Positions 15,349 through 25,011 of a stretch of DNA of 50,498 nucleotides are shown one piece after another. Each line of letters begins with the position of its first letter. Within the stretch, counting starts at the first letter, position 1. Source of the stretch: Fibrobacter sp. (lineage in GTDB: Bacteria > Fibrobacterota > Fibrobacteria > Fibrobacterales > Fibrobacteraceae); NCBI RefSeq assembly GCF_017551775.1, contig NZ_JAFZKX010000051.1, positions 1-50,498 on the forward strand, in the 5' to 3' direction. Below the pieces are notes generated by a model that was not told the origin of the DNA, searched no databases, and saw only the letters and a program-made list of their open reading frames with translations. The position numbers and the translations under genes were made by a program.

Positions 15349-17238
15349 TCAGAACAGCACCCTGTAGCGAATCTGCTTAGAATAGCGGCGGCCCTTCAGG
15401 TCGCGGTACCCTCCGGCTTTTTGCGAACGCAAATCATCGCGATACACAGCGGGTCGCGTCACATTCCGGATAGCTATGGAGCTCGTATCCTTCACTCCTT
15501 CATCGAACTTGATGTTACCCAAGAGAGTTTCGCCGCCGAGACCTTCCGCCGTCAGGTAGAAGTCCTGCACGCCCTTCAATTCGGGCATGTTGCTGCAGCG
15601 CACGTCCACCCACTTGGAGGCATCGCCCGCCGAGGGCAATTCGCATTTCGAAATCACTTCGCCCTTCTTGCTTTCCTTGCGGATATTCAATATGCCGCCG
15701 GCTCCATTTTTCACCTGCACGAGCACACCCGGGCCAACGATGGAATCCGTAATCACGTTCTCGAAAATCGCATAACCGCCATCCTTGATGGCGAACTCGT
15801 CGTTCTCGGTTAACCGCACGCGGATTCCGTTGTCAAAACCGTTCGCAGGAATCGTGTCGCGGATGATGCGTAAAAAGTCGAGCCTGTCGAGTTCCGCATA
15901 ATGCTTGCCCTTCGTAATCTCGATGAAATTCGAGCCGCGCTTGAGTTTCGTCGGGATATACACGACGGACTTCTCGGGGAATTCGCTCCATGCGCCCGTC
16001 AACGGCAGCTCAATTTCCTGCTTCTTGCCGTTGATGCTCACAAAATGCGAGCTACCGTTAGCGCCGTCTTCGGTCCAGTTGTTATCGTAACGGTAACGGA
16101 TCAGGTAATCGCCCGCCTGCGGAATAATCATCGGCAAACGAATCTTGCTGTCTTCATAGTTGATATAGGCGCAGAACTCGCCATTCGAGGCCTTGGAACT
16201 GCTGGAAATATCCACATGCGTCAAGGCACCGTGTTCCGCTTCGGCACTCAGATAACGCCCCAGGAAGGGCTGTCCGAGTTCAGGCCAATTGTCATCGGTA
16301 TAGACGATGTCGCGGACCTGTATGTAGGAATTTCCGCCGTCGTTCTTGTCGTAGTAATGGTTCACAAAGCGCTGACGGTTCACGTCTTCAAACGCCTCGC
16401 CACCCGCCGGCCCGTAGTAACGCCCGTAGCGGCTCAACAGAATCGTTCCGCCACCATCCAGCAACCTTTTGCCGGACTTGTCGACATAGCCGCTGGTAAT
16501 CGATTTGGAACGCCCGACCGTCGTCTTGTAAGAATTATTCTCGAGGTCAGCGCCCTTCTTGCAACAGTTATCCCATGCGGTGAACAAGTAGTAGTAGCCG
16601 TTGTGCTCAATGAGGCTTGCGCCTTCGATGCCCGAGCCACCGCGGTTCGCGATATTAATCATCTTCGCGCCGTTCTTCACCTTGCCCGTCGTCTCGTCGA
16701 GTTCGAGGATATGGATACCCGTGCCCCACGAACCGAAAGCCATCCAGACCTTTCCATCCAAGTCTTTGAGGACAGCCGCGTCAATCGCGTTGTACGAATC
16801 GCTCTTGACCGTGTGAATGACTTCCCCCTGGTCTGTCCAGCCGTAATCGGGCTTGGTCGGGTCGATTTCCTTGCTCGACATGAAGCCCATTCCCGACGAG
16901 CGAATGCCCATTTCGGAACCGCAATAGTACATGCGGTATTCACCACCGACGTAGTGAATGTCGGGAGCCCAGATGTCGATCATGTTCGGGGCATACTTGT
17001 AAAGCCACTGCGAGAACTTCGGCATTGCCTGGTCACCGTTTTTCCAGTTCAGCGCATCTTCGGAAAACTGCATGAGCATGTGGTTGTCCGTCGTCGCAAG
17101 CGCATAGCCGTCTTCGTAACGGATGATATCCGGATCGTGCCCGGCCCAGCGAGTCTCCTTCGCATACCAATCGGCAGCAAGAGTCACCTGCGCGCACAAA
17201 GCAACGGAAAGCACAAATACAGAGCCCAATCCCTTCAT
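15349..17238 (-). CDS. GH43 arabinan-degrading glycosidase with CBM6/35-like modules
   Basis: A 629-residue secreted enzyme. The ATG at 17238 has GAGG five bases upstream and starts a signal peptide (MKGLGSVFVLSVALCAQVTLAA). The five-bladed GH43 domain shows the triad Asp35 (AGHDPD), Asp153 (AIDAAV) and Glu205 (GIEGAS). YYYLFTAWDNCCKKGADLE and GRSKSITSGYVDKSGKRLLDGGGT are typical of endo-1,5-alpha-L-arabinanases. After about residue 345 come two beta-sandwich carbohydrate-binding modules (AEAEHGALTHV to LDRLDFLRI is CBM6/35-like; the second is more divergent). The end is a short basic tail (YRDLKGRRYSKQIRYRVLF), probably for surface attachment or sorting. It would cut arabinan side chains of pectin in plant cell walls. 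Confidence 0.9.
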   Translation of the reverse strand: MKGLGSVFVLSVALCAQVTLAADWYAKETRWAGHDPDIIRYEDGYALATTDNHMLMQFSEDALNWKNGDQAMPKFSQWLYKYAPNMIDIWAPDIHYVGGEYRMYYCGSEMGIRSSGMGFMSSKEIDPTKPDYGWTDQGEVIHTVKSDSYNAIDAAVLKDLDGKVWMAFGSWGTGIHILELDETTGKVKNGAKMINIANRGGSGIEGASLIEHNGYYYLFTAWDNCCKKGADLENNSYKTTVGRSKSITSGYVDKSGKRLLDGGGTILLSRYGRYYGPAGGEAFEDVNRQRFVNHYYDKNDGGNSYIQVRDIVYTDDNWPELGQPFLGRYLSAEAEHGALTHVDISSSSKASNGEFCAYINYEDSKIRLPMIIPQAGDYLIRYRYDNNWTEDGANGSSHFVSINGKKQEIELPLTGAWSEFPEKSVVYIPTKLKRGSNFIEITKGKHYAELDRLDFLRIIRDTIPANGFDNGIRVRLTENDEFAIKDGGYAIFENVITDSIVGPGVLVQVKNGAGGILNIRKESKKGEVISKCELPSAGDASKWVDVRCSNMPELKGVQDFYLTAEGLGGETLLGNIKFDEGVKDTSSIAIRNVTRPAVYRDDLRSQKAGGYRDLKGRRYSKQIRYRVLF

Positions 17239-17348
17239 AAAGACCTCGTTTTCAAAATCCCAATCACATTTAAATATAATATCAAAAAGTACATCTATCC
17301 GATGTACTTTGCAGTCAAGGGAGATTCCGCCCTGATTCACCGCATACT

Positions 17349-20300
17349 TTACGCCATCTTGCTCGCGTCAATCGCCTTGCCGGATTCTACCTTGCCCGCA
17401 AAGAAGCTGTAGGCCGCAGGAACCACAAACAAAGACATGAACGTCGCGAACGTCAAACCGCCTGCGATGGCGATACCCATCGCTATGCGGCTCGGGGTGC
17501 CGGTGAGGATCAGCGGCACCGCGCCCAATACGGTTGAAAGGCTCGTCATGAGGATTGGGCGGAAGCGGCGTTCCGCCGCTTGCCGAGCCGCCTCGAGCTT
17601 GCTACACCCGGTATTGGCCGCAATCTGGTTCGCAAATTCCACAATCAAGATACCGTTCTTGGTCACGAGCGCAATCAAAAGGATAAGCGCAATCTCGCTG
17701 AAGATGTTGAGCGTCTGTCCGGTAATGTACAGGCAGGCGAGCGCACCCGCAAGCGCGAGAGGCACCGTAAAGAAGATGACGAACGGAGCGCGGAAACTTT
17801 CGAACTGCCCCGCAAGCACGAGGAACACGAGCGCAAGAGCGAGCAGGAACACGATGTAGAGGCCGCTGGAGCTTTCTTCGAATTCCTTCGAGGAGCCGCT
17901 CAACGTGGTACTCACGCTCGGGTAATCCTTCAGCAGGCGCTTCGCAATCCGGCGCATCTCTTCCACGCCGTCGCCAATCGTCTTGCCGGGCACAAGGCCA
18001 GCCTGGATTGTGGCGGCAGAGAAGCGGTTGTATCGCGGCAGCGACGGCGATGCGGACTGTTCGCTGAACGTGATGAAGTTATCGAGACTCACGAGTTCGC
18101 CCTTCCTGTTCTTGACAGTGAGCATCGAGATGTTCTCGGGCATGCTGCGGTACTGGTAACCGACCGCGCCGATGATATCGTACTGGCGTCCATCCTTGTA
18201 GAACTCACCATAGGTCTGGTCGCTAATCGCAAGCTGCACCGCCTGGGCGATGTCGTTCACCGAGACGCCTTCCTCATTCGCCTTGTCGCGCAAGATTTCG
18301 ATATGGAGTTCCGGCTTGGTGAAGCGCAGGTTCGTGTTCACCACGCTGAACACCGGGCTCTTGCTCGCCTCTTCTTCAAAAAGCGGCACGAGAGTGCGGA
18401 GGATTTCGATATTCGGGGCCTGCAGCACGAACTGCACCGGGAGGCCACCGCGCTGCGTACTGATGCTCTGCGGTTCGAACACCATCACGCGCAAGTCGGG
18501 GTATTCGTTACCGAGCAGTTGGATGGAACGCGCAATTTCGCTCTGCGGGCGACGCGCCTTCTTGTCGTCGTTCAAGAAGAGGAGCATTCTCGAGTTGCCC
18601 GCGTTCCAAGCACCCGCCTGGAATTCGGTATATTCATTGCTGTCGAGAATCGAAAGCACCTCTTCGGCAAAGGCATCGGCCATGCGCTTGGTGCGCGAGA
18701 GCGTCACGCCTTCGGGCATGTTCAGGTTCACCATGACCGCGTTCGAGTCTTCGGTCGGCGCCATTTCGCTACTCATGTTGTTGAAGCAGAAATACGCCGC
18801 GAGCAACAAGGCGGCCACCAACGGGAAAAGCAACAGGCGGAACTTGAGGAAAAGCCCAAGCAATACGGCATAACCCCTGTTGAGCGCATCGAAGAACGGC
18901 TCCGTAACGCGGAAGAACCAGCCCTGCTTCTGGCGGCGCAGGAACTTGGAACAAAGCATCGGCGAAAGCGTAAGCGCGCAAAGCGTCGAAAGGAACACCG
19001 TACCGATCATCACCGCCACGAACTCACGGAACAAGAGGCCCGTGGTACCGCCGAGCGCAAGCACCGGCACGAACACGGCCATCAACACCACCGAGGTCGC
19101 AATCACCGCGAAGAAGATTTCGTTCGTCCCCGCGACGGCGGCCTGCTTGGGCGTCATGCCGTTTTCAATCTTGTGATAAATGTTTTCCACAATCACGATG
19201 GCGTCGTCCACCACAAGGCCAATCGCAAGCACCATCGCAAGCAAGGTCAGCACGTTGATACTGAACCCGCAAAGGTAAAGCACGAAGAAACTTCCGATAA
19301 CAGCAACCGGCACCACCACCATCGGGATAAGCGTCGTGCGGCCCTGACGGAGAAATGCGAAGATAATCGCAATCACCAGCAGGAAGGCGATAAACATGGT
19401 TTCCACCACTTCCTTGATGGAAGCGCGGATGTTGATGGAGGTATCGCGACCATACTGGAGTTGCACCCCATCGGGAATCTCGCGGCGAATGTCCTCGACG
19501 CGCCTGTAGAACTCGTTGGCGATTTCCACGTGGTTCGAACCCGGCTGCGCCATGAGCGCAATCGTCACGGACTGCTTGCCGTTGCGCTTGAAGCCCGTAC
19601 GCGTATCCTTCGGTTCGTAATGGATGTCCGCCACATCGGAAATGCGGATGACCGTGCCGTCGGCAGCCGTCTTGACTGCGATATTCTCGAAAGCCTTCGG
19701 GTCGAGGATTCGGCCCAGCGTACGGATAGAAAGCGTCGTCTCGCTACCTTCGATAGAGCCGGAAGGGAGTTCGAGGTTGCCCTTGCTGAGGGCGGCCGAC
19801 ATCTCGGCACCGGAAACACCCAAAGCCTGGAGGCGCACAGGGTCGATCCAGAGGCGCACCGTCGGGCGCTTTTCACCCCAGATGGATACTTCGGAGACAC
19901 CCGGGATGGTCTGCAAGCGTTCCTTCACGTGGTTGTTCGCGAGTTCCGAAACTTCCATCGGGTCGAGTTTGTCGCTCATGAGGCTCACCATCAAAATCGG
20001 GTCGTTGTCGCTGTCGGATTTGTAGACCGTCGGCTCGTCGACATCGTCCGGAAGCCTGCGGCGCACGCGGCTCACGCGGTCGCGGATTTCGTTCGCGGCC
20101 GCTTCCAGGTCCATGCCTGTTTCGAATTCAATGCTGATATAGGAGAAGCCGTCACGGCTCGTAGACGTAAGCGCCTTGATACCCGATGCGCTGTTGATGG
20201 AGGCTTCCAAAATTTCGGTGACTTCCGCTTCCACCACGGCGGCGTTAGCGCCGGGGTAAGATGTACGCACCTGGATAAGCGGGTAGTCTACGTTCGGGTA

Positions 20301-20408
20301 TTCGCGCACGCCCAGGTTCGTGGCACCGAATGCCCCGAGCAAGATGATGACGAGCGCCATCACGGTCATGAGGACCGGGCGACGTACGGATAGGTTCGCT
20401 ACACTCAT
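17349..20408 (-). CDS. RND efflux permease, HAE1-type (AcrB/MdtB-like)
   Basis: A 1019-residue inner-membrane drug:proton antiporter. The N-terminus MSVANLSVRRPVLMTVMALVIILLG leads into TM1; two large periplasmic loops separate the TM1/TM2 and TM7/TM8 pairs. The proton-relay Asp pair in TM4 is intact (IGLVVDDAIVIVENI), as is the TM10 Lys (VTKNGILIVEF). PVLALGGTTGLLFREF and GAVPLILTGTPSRIAMG are family signatures. It starts six bases after the stop of its lipoprotein adaptor. No TolC gene is in this operon; the one at 34940 belongs to another pump but might be shared. Confidence 0.95.
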   Translation of the reverse strand: MSVANLSVRRPVLMTVMALVIILLGAFGATNLGVREYPNVDYPLIQVRTSYPGANAAVVEAEVTEILEASINSASGIKALTSTSRDGFSYISIEFETGMDLEAAANEIRDRVSRVRRRLPDDVDEPTVYKSDSDNDPILMVSLMSDKLDPMEVSELANNHVKERLQTIPGVSEVSIWGEKRPTVRLWIDPVRLQALGVSGAEMSAALSKGNLELPSGSIEGSETTLSIRTLGRILDPKAFENIAVKTAADGTVIRISDVADIHYEPKDTRTGFKRNGKQSVTIALMAQPGSNHVEIANEFYRRVEDIRREIPDGVQLQYGRDTSINIRASIKEVVETMFIAFLLVIAIIFAFLRQGRTTLIPMVVVPVAVIGSFFVLYLCGFSINVLTLLAMVLAIGLVVDDAIVIVENIYHKIENGMTPKQAAVAGTNEIFFAVIATSVVLMAVFVPVLALGGTTGLLFREFVAVMIGTVFLSTLCALTLSPMLCSKFLRRQKQGWFFRVTEPFFDALNRGYAVLLGLFLKFRLLLFPLVAALLLAAYFCFNNMSSEMAPTEDSNAVMVNLNMPEGVTLSRTKRMADAFAEEVLSILDSNEYTEFQAGAWNAGNSRMLLFLNDDKKARRPQSEIARSIQLLGNEYPDLRVMVFEPQSISTQRGGLPVQFVLQAPNIEILRTLVPLFEEEASKSPVFSVVNTNLRFTKPELHIEILRDKANEEGVSVNDIAQAVQLAISDQTYGEFYKDGRQYDIIGAVGYQYRSMPENISMLTVKNRKGELVSLDNFITFSEQSASPSLPRYNRFSAATIQAGLVPGKTIGDGVEEMRRIAKRLLKDYPSVSTTLSGSSKEFEESSSGLYIVFLLALALVFLVLAGQFESFRAPFVIFFTVPLALAGALACLYITGQTLNIFSEIALILLIALVTKNGILIVEFANQIAANTGCSKLEAARQAAERRFRPILMTSLSTVLGAVPLILTGTPSRIAMGIAIAGGLTFATFMSLFVVPAAYSFFAGKVESGKAIDASKMA

Positions 20409-20414
20409 CCGCTT

Positions 20415-21563
20415 CTACTCCACTTCGTAATCGGTGTTGTGGCGGATTTCCCTGATGCGGACAGAAGCACCTTCGCGCAAACTGATCAGGCCCGAAGTAA
20501 TCACGGTATCGCCTTCGTCAAGGCCCGCAGTCACGTCAACCGAAATAGGCGTACGGAGGCCCGTTTCCACATGCTTGATTTTCGCCTTTCCGCCCTGCGC
20601 CACGAACAAGTAGGCGCCATCTTTATCCAGCGTAAAAGCTTCTGCCGGAATCGGGATGCTCTTGGCCTTCCCGGCCTGCATCGTCACGTTCACCTTCGCA
20701 TAGGAACCGGCCAGGAGTTCGCCACCCGCATTATTGACTTCCACCAGCACCTGGCGCGTACGGCTCGATTCCGAAAGACTGGCCTCGAGCGCCTTCACCT
20801 TGCCGCTGGCAGAAATATTGCGTTCCTCGTCCTTGAGTTCCACAGCGTCACCCACCTTGAGGGCGGAAGCATAACGCTGCGGGAGCGCGAACTTCGCTTT
20901 CAACTTATTCACTTCCCTGAGCGTCGCAATCGGAGTGCCCGTCGTGAGCCACGCCCCTACGGAAACGTTCACGAACCCGAGCTTGCCCGCAAACGGGGCC
21001 CTAACTTCGGTCTTCGCAATCTGAGCCTTGATGAGTTCCACGGACGCTTCCGACGACTTGAGCGACGCCTCCGCCGCTTCCATGTCAGCCTTGGTGACGC
21101 CGTCTTTTTCGTAAAGGCCCTTCACGCGGTCGAACTTCTGCTGGGCGAGCTGCTGGTTCGACTGAGCCTGCTTAAGCTGCGCCCTCAGTTCGGAATCATC
21201 TATTTTAGCAAGGAGCGTTCCCTTCTGCACCGAGGCGCCATCCTTAGCATAAAGATTCATGAGCCTGCCGGAAGCCGCAGCAGCAAGTTCCACGCTGTTC
21301 AGGGGTTCGAGCGTCGCCATCGCAGAAAATGTCTTGCCGCCCTCATGAGCCTCGGCAATATAGCCTTCCACGGCGATTTCGCGAGCGGGTCTGCCACCCG
21401 GGCCACCCTTCCCACCCGGAGCGCCTTTACCGCCCGGAGCACCCTTCGCTCCAGGAGCAGATGAATCGCCGCCACCGCAGGCTGCCAGGAATACGGAAAC
21501 AAAAATGGAAATAAAGATCTTTTTCACGCCTGTTAGATGCATATCGCGTTCAAATGGTTGCAT
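20415..21563 (-). CDS. RND periplasmic adaptor lipoprotein with collagen-like linker
   Basis: A 382-residue membrane-fusion protein. The lipobox is FLAAC (Cys29), so it should be lipid-anchored. Residues 38-58 are seven Gly-X-Y triplets (GAKGAPGGKGAPGGKGG and on), a collagen-like spacer unusual for this family. Then come the barrel and lipoyl halves (LEPLNSVELAAAASGRLMNL; VRAPFAGKLGFVNVSVGAWL) flanking a coiled-coil hairpin (about residues 120-180), and the membrane-proximal domain. An in-frame ATG at 21542 (MHLTGVKK) is an equally plausible start; neither has a Shine-Dalgarno. It couples the permease at 17349-20408 to an outer-membrane channel. Confidence 0.9.
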   Translation of the reverse strand: MQPFERDMHLTGVKKIFISIFVSVFLAACGGGDSSAPGAKGAPGGKGAPGGKGGPGGRPAREIAVEGYIAEAHEGGKTFSAMATLEPLNSVELAAAASGRLMNLYAKDGASVQKGTLLAKIDDSELRAQLKQAQSNQQLAQQKFDRVKGLYEKDGVTKADMEAAEASLKSSEASVELIKAQIAKTEVRAPFAGKLGFVNVSVGAWLTTGTPIATLREVNKLKAKFALPQRYASALKVGDAVELKDEERNISASGKVKALEASLSESSRTRQVLVEVNNAGGELLAGSYAKVNVTMQAGKAKSIPIPAEAFTLDKDGAYLFVAQGGKAKIKHVETGLRTPISVDVTAGLDEGDTVITSGLISLREGASVRIREIRHNTDYEVE

Positions 21564-21606
21564 TTTATATAAAATTTTTCGAAAATTTAGAAAAAACGCC
21601 GATTTT

Positions 21607-22749
21607 CTAGTTCCAGCCGAATTCCGAACGTATCCAAGCGCTCAATTTTTCGGCATCCTCAAAAGCCTCGTCCTTTATCGGGTGAGGATTGACTCCGTAC
21701 AAGGCATCTCCCCTCGGCTCGAACGAGAACCTGTACAAATCCTTTATACCCTCGTCCTCGAGAGTAGCCTTCACCACCTCAAGATACTGGCGGCACTTGA
21801 CCATATATTCCCCCGACAGCATCGGGCCATCCAGCAGAACGATTTTCGCTTCCGGATGGTACGAACGTACATTCCGGACAAAATCAACAGCCGCTGTCAC
21901 GAACTGGGTTGAATCGTTCTTCCCGCTCGCAAAATCGTTCGTCCCCAGGTTTATCACGACAATATCGGGATGCCACTTGTCGTGGTCCCAAGGCTTCGCG
22001 GAAAGAGACCAAGTCGCCGTCCTGTTGTACACGACGGGAAGCGTTAGCACCGTCGTTCTATCATAATTGATAAAGAACCCATGCCCGCCGCTACAGATGT
22101 TGTGCGCTTCCGCATTGAGCCTCTTCGCCGTCTGTCCCGCATAACCATAATACGAACTTTCGTTGGACGCATCAAAATCCGTCCCAACCTCTGCCTCAGT
22201 AAGCAAGACATCATACCCGCACGTGATGGAATTCCCGACGAATTCGATTTTCCGTTTAGGCCGCTTGGGCAAGAGAGCATTTTCCACGTTACCCAAGACC
22301 CGCATGCCATACAGATACCAGTCGCCTACGTTGCTTTCGCTTCTTTTATACAAAGTAACAACATGCGGACCATAGAACAGACCCGAGACCACAGGAGCGA
22401 AAGACAGGGAATCTTCGGAATAGGCTATTTGCACCAACGAAGACGGATCTTCGTCCCCATCCACAAAGACATCCAGATAAACAACACCGTTCGTCCAACT
22501 CATCGCCTCCAGCGCCGTACCGATAAAGGCTATCGTTACGGACGACGCGGACCACGACAAAACCAGGACGTCGCCCATCTCGTAATTGGCACGGCCCGAA
22601 ACAAGCAGAGAATCCGAGTCATAAGGGACAAAGGCCCATTTTAGCACCGGCCCCTCATCGAAATTTTCAGAATTGTCAATACTGTTGCTGCAAGCATCCA
22701 ACAGCAAGGAACAGACCAGCGCAATAAGTAAACCGAGATTCCTTGCCAT
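21607..22749 (-). CDS. CE2-type carbohydrate acetyl esterase lipoprotein (SGNH fold)
   Basis: A 380-residue lipoprotein from ATG 22749 (a TTG five codons earlier is less likely); the lipobox is LLDAC with Cys20. The N-terminal half is a jelly-roll domain (SSVTIAFIGTALEAMSW, WYLYGMRVLG). The C-terminal half is an SGNH hydrolase: FVGNSITCGYD (nucleophile Ser174), the Gly of the SGGHGF block, VINLGTNDF and NPHPIKDEA with the catalytic His. This two-domain order is that of family CE2 esterases, which remove acetyl groups from xylan or mannan. It ends the unit that starts with the DUF5683 genes; the gap to the upstream gene is 16 bases. Confidence 0.85.
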   Translation of the reverse strand: MARNLGLLIALVCSLLLDACSNSIDNSENFDEGPVLKWAFVPYDSDSLLVSGRANYEMGDVLVLSWSASSVTIAFIGTALEAMSWTNGVVYLDVFVDGDEDPSSLVQIAYSEDSLSFAPVVSGLFYGPHVVTLYKRSESNVGDWYLYGMRVLGNVENALLPKRPKRKIEFVGNSITCGYDVLLTEAEVGTDFDASNESSYYGYAGQTAKRLNAEAHNICSGGHGFFINYDRTTVLTLPVVYNRTATWSLSAKPWDHDKWHPDIVVINLGTNDFASGKNDSTQFVTAAVDFVRNVRSYHPEAKIVLLDGPMLSGEYMVKCRQYLEVVKATLEDEGIKDLYRFSFEPRGDALYGVNPHPIKDEAFEDAEKLSAWIRSEFGWN

Positions 22750-22765
22750 ATTCAATATTTTCAAG

Positions 22766-23476
22766 CTAGAACTTCACGTTCAGTAGCAATCCGCCGCCAT
22801 CGTCAAAGAATTCTGGCACAACGTTCATGCGCTGCGAGAACGCCTTCGAAGACGTAGCCCTGTAGATGCGCATGGCATCGAGCATCGAGACCACGCGGTT
22901 AATCACGAGCGCGCCCACCGACACCTGGAACACGATGCGGCTCACGCGGAAATGCCTCATGCGGCTCTTGAATTCCTCGATATTTTCCGTCGATTCGGGA
23001 TTGTCGCTGCTGCCCCAGTCCCACTGGACGCTTTCGTCCAAGTCCGCGTTCACGTCCTTGCCCGCACGGATCATAGCCTGGTTGTAATCCTCGTCCATGT
23101 CGGGCGAAGAATTCTGCCCCGCGACGCCGCTACGGCTGCGGTAACTTCCAACCGTGTTGAGCAAGGAGATATCGCGGCTGCCGTTCGTGAGGCCAGCCTT
23201 GCTCACCGCATAGTTGTGCGCCGAGGTGATATAGCGATCCCCGATAAAATACGAACTGAAGGCCGCAAGCCACAGGGCGGCATCCGTCCACACGAACGGA
23301 CGCACGAGCGACTTTTCGCCCAGATAGAGTTCACCCATGCCCGGCAAGACAGCGCTGGCACCGAGAGCAAGCCACAGGCTCTTGTCCCGATTCTTGCCCA
23401 CGTTCTCGTCCACCGAGATAACCACCTGCGAAAAGGCGGTGGAGGCAGCCAACATCAAGGCCAACAGGATACGCAT
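22766..23476 (-). CDS. DUF5683-like membrane protein (short paralogue)
   Basis: A 236-residue protein with an N-terminal signal or anchor (MRILLALMLAASTAFS). SLWLALGASAVLPGMGELYLGEKSLVRPF is the PGxGxLY motif region of DUF5683, which is followed by paired hydrophobic segments. The protein ends in FFDDGGGLLLNVKF, an outer-membrane-like terminal strand ending in Phe. It shares this architecture with the protein encoded just upstream, with which it overlaps by one base (TAATG), so the pair is translationally coupled and probably arose by duplication. Its function is unknown; family members are often near envelope genes. Confidence 0.65.
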   Translation of the reverse strand: MRILLALMLAASTAFSQVVISVDENVGKNRDKSLWLALGASAVLPGMGELYLGEKSLVRPFVWTDAALWLAAFSSYFIGDRYITSAHNYAVSKAGLTNGSRDISLLNTVGSYRSRSGVAGQNSSPDMDEDYNQAMIRAGKDVNADLDESVQWDWGSSDNPESTENIEEFKSRMRHFRVSRIVFQVSVGALVINRVVSMLDAMRIYRATSSKAFSQRMNVVPEFFDDGGGLLLNVKF

Positions 23477-24864
23477 TAGAATCCCCAGCTGGCCTGTACA
23501 CCCACGCCGAACCCGTTAAAGAAGTTGACATAACTGTCGAAACGGAGGTGGTCGTACCAAGAAAGTTCTTCGGCATACAGAGTCTTGTTATGCGCATTCG
23601 CCGTGAACGCGGCATCGATTGCCGAAATGACATGGTTCAAGATGAGCCCGCCAAAGAACCAGGCCTGCATGTCGGCGTAGTCGTTCGCCTTGCCGCGCAT
23701 GGAACGGTATTCGTCCATGTGTTCGGACTTCGCCAGCGGGACAAGCCCATCAGAAAGTTCATCGTCCTCGAGGTTCAGGTTCATGGCAACCGCGGGGTCA
23801 GCCACGTCGTCCCAACCGAGCACATAGGTCTTGTCGGAAATCTGCTGGTACACGGACGAGGCGTCGTAGAACGAGCCGATGTTGTCAATCTCGTCTTCGA
23901 GACTGGACGGGTTCGACACGGAGAACCTGTCGTAGTGGTTCTTGTCGTTGTAGAACAGTCGACCTGCCGTATAGCAGCCCGAACCGGTAGCGCTAGCCTC
24001 GCCGTAAATGCCCTCGCAGAAGTTCTCGCGCGAGTTCATGTAGCGGTTTTCGAAACGAGCTTCTTCGGTTTCGTCCGAAAGCTGCCCGTAAAGTTCGCGC
24101 ATGCCCGCTTCGTAGCGACCGATAGAGTAATGTTCCTTCGCGTAGTTCTTGTACTTCTTCACCTGGTCGTTGTACTTGTACACCGAGAAGTAGTACCAGC
24201 TGCCCCAGAGGGCGGCTTCGAGAGCGAGGTACACGCCACCGCGAACGTTGGTGAACGTGGAACCGCCCACGTAGAGCTGGCCGCTGCCCGGGACGACAAG
24301 CGACATGAACAAAGCCTTGCGCGGGCTCTTGTACTTGCCCTTCATCTCATCGATGCCGTGCACCCTGGAAACCTTCACCGGGCCAAGCAGGTCACGACGG
24401 CTCATGCTGCTCGAAGAAATGTCCGGAGCTGGCTGTTCAGAACTGCTGGAATTGAGGGCGGCAATCGAATCGCGCGCCTTTGCCGCTTCGACATGCGCGT
24501 TCATGGCGGCCTCGTAGGCCCTAGCTTCGGGAGGCAGGGAATCATTTTCTGCAACCGCCGTATCGGAAACCGCGGTATCGGCGACGGCAGAATCCGCGAC
24601 TGCGGGAACTGCAGAATCCGCCGGAGCGACAGATTCACTGCTGGAAGATGCTACCACAGAACTGGATTGAGGGGCCACAGAACTCGAAGACACGACCGAG
24701 CTGGAAGAAGCAATCACGGAACTCGACGAGACAACAGCCTCGCTCGACTGGGTCGCTTCGGCCTCCGCCTCGAACTCTGCGAAAAGGTCACGGGGCTGAG
24801 CAAAGGACTGAACCGCACACACAGTGGCAAAAAAAGCCGAGAAAGATAAAACAAACTTGCGCAT
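23476..24864 (-). CDS. DUF5683 membrane protein with Ser-rich linker
   Basis: A 462-residue exported protein. MRKFVLSFSAFFATVCAVQSFAQ is a signal peptide. Residues about 37-77 are Ser-Val/Ala repeats (SSSSVIASSSSVVSSSS and on), the low-complexity linker type seen in many Fibrobacter surface proteins, followed by an Ala/Asp/Val-rich stretch. The DUF5683 core starts at KSPRKALFMSLVVPGSGQLYVGG, then hydrophobic helices (VYLALEAALWGSWYYF) and a long acidic region with Cys-containing loops. It ends GFGVGVQASWGF, a beta-barrel-like final strand. It is the first gene of a unit with the short paralogue and the CE2 esterase. The role is unknown; the linker suggests surface exposure. Confidence 0.7.
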   Translation of the reverse strand: MRKFVLSFSAFFATVCAVQSFAQPRDLFAEFEAEAEATQSSEAVVSSSSVIASSSSVVSSSSVAPQSSSVVASSSSESVAPADSAVPAVADSAVADTAVSDTAVAENDSLPPEARAYEAAMNAHVEAAKARDSIAALNSSSSEQPAPDISSSSMSRRDLLGPVKVSRVHGIDEMKGKYKSPRKALFMSLVVPGSGQLYVGGSTFTNVRGGVYLALEAALWGSWYYFSVYKYNDQVKKYKNYAKEHYSIGRYEAGMRELYGQLSDETEEARFENRYMNSRENFCEGIYGEASATGSGCYTAGRLFYNDKNHYDRFSVSNPSSLEDEIDNIGSFYDASSVYQQISDKTYVLGWDDVADPAVAMNLNLEDDELSDGLVPLAKSEHMDEYRSMRGKANDYADMQAWFFGGLILNHVISAIDAAFTANAHNKTLYAEELSWYDHLRFDSYVNFFNGFGVGVQASWGF

Positions 24865-24954
24865 ATGCCTTTAAAATAGAAAAAACACGGGATTTTTGCC
24901 CACTTTTAAGCACGTTAGTTATCTAAAATACGCTCCGTATATGACGACCCGCAC

Positions 24955-24981
24955 AAAAAAATCGCCCCCGAGCGGGAGCGA
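24955..24981 (-). terminator. Terminator of the rpsF-rpsR-rplI operon
   Basis: TCGCTCCC-GCTC-GGGGGCGA followed by seven T's on the minus strand. The plus strand also has TTTTT after the stem, so it may act in both directions. Confidence 0.85.
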
Positions 24982-25011
24982 CTTTTTCAAACTTTAAGCA
25001 GTCCGAGAGAA

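Noticed and set aside
16434-16640. Frameshift or truncation of the GH43 enzyme
   Set aside because: The frame is continuous from signal peptide to C-terminal tail with all three catalytic residues; nothing is broken.
17580-20393. A 937-codon frame antisense to the first RND permease
   Set aside because: Low-complexity His/Arg/Glu-rich translation without a recognisable domain; the minus strand encodes an intact RND permease over the whole span.
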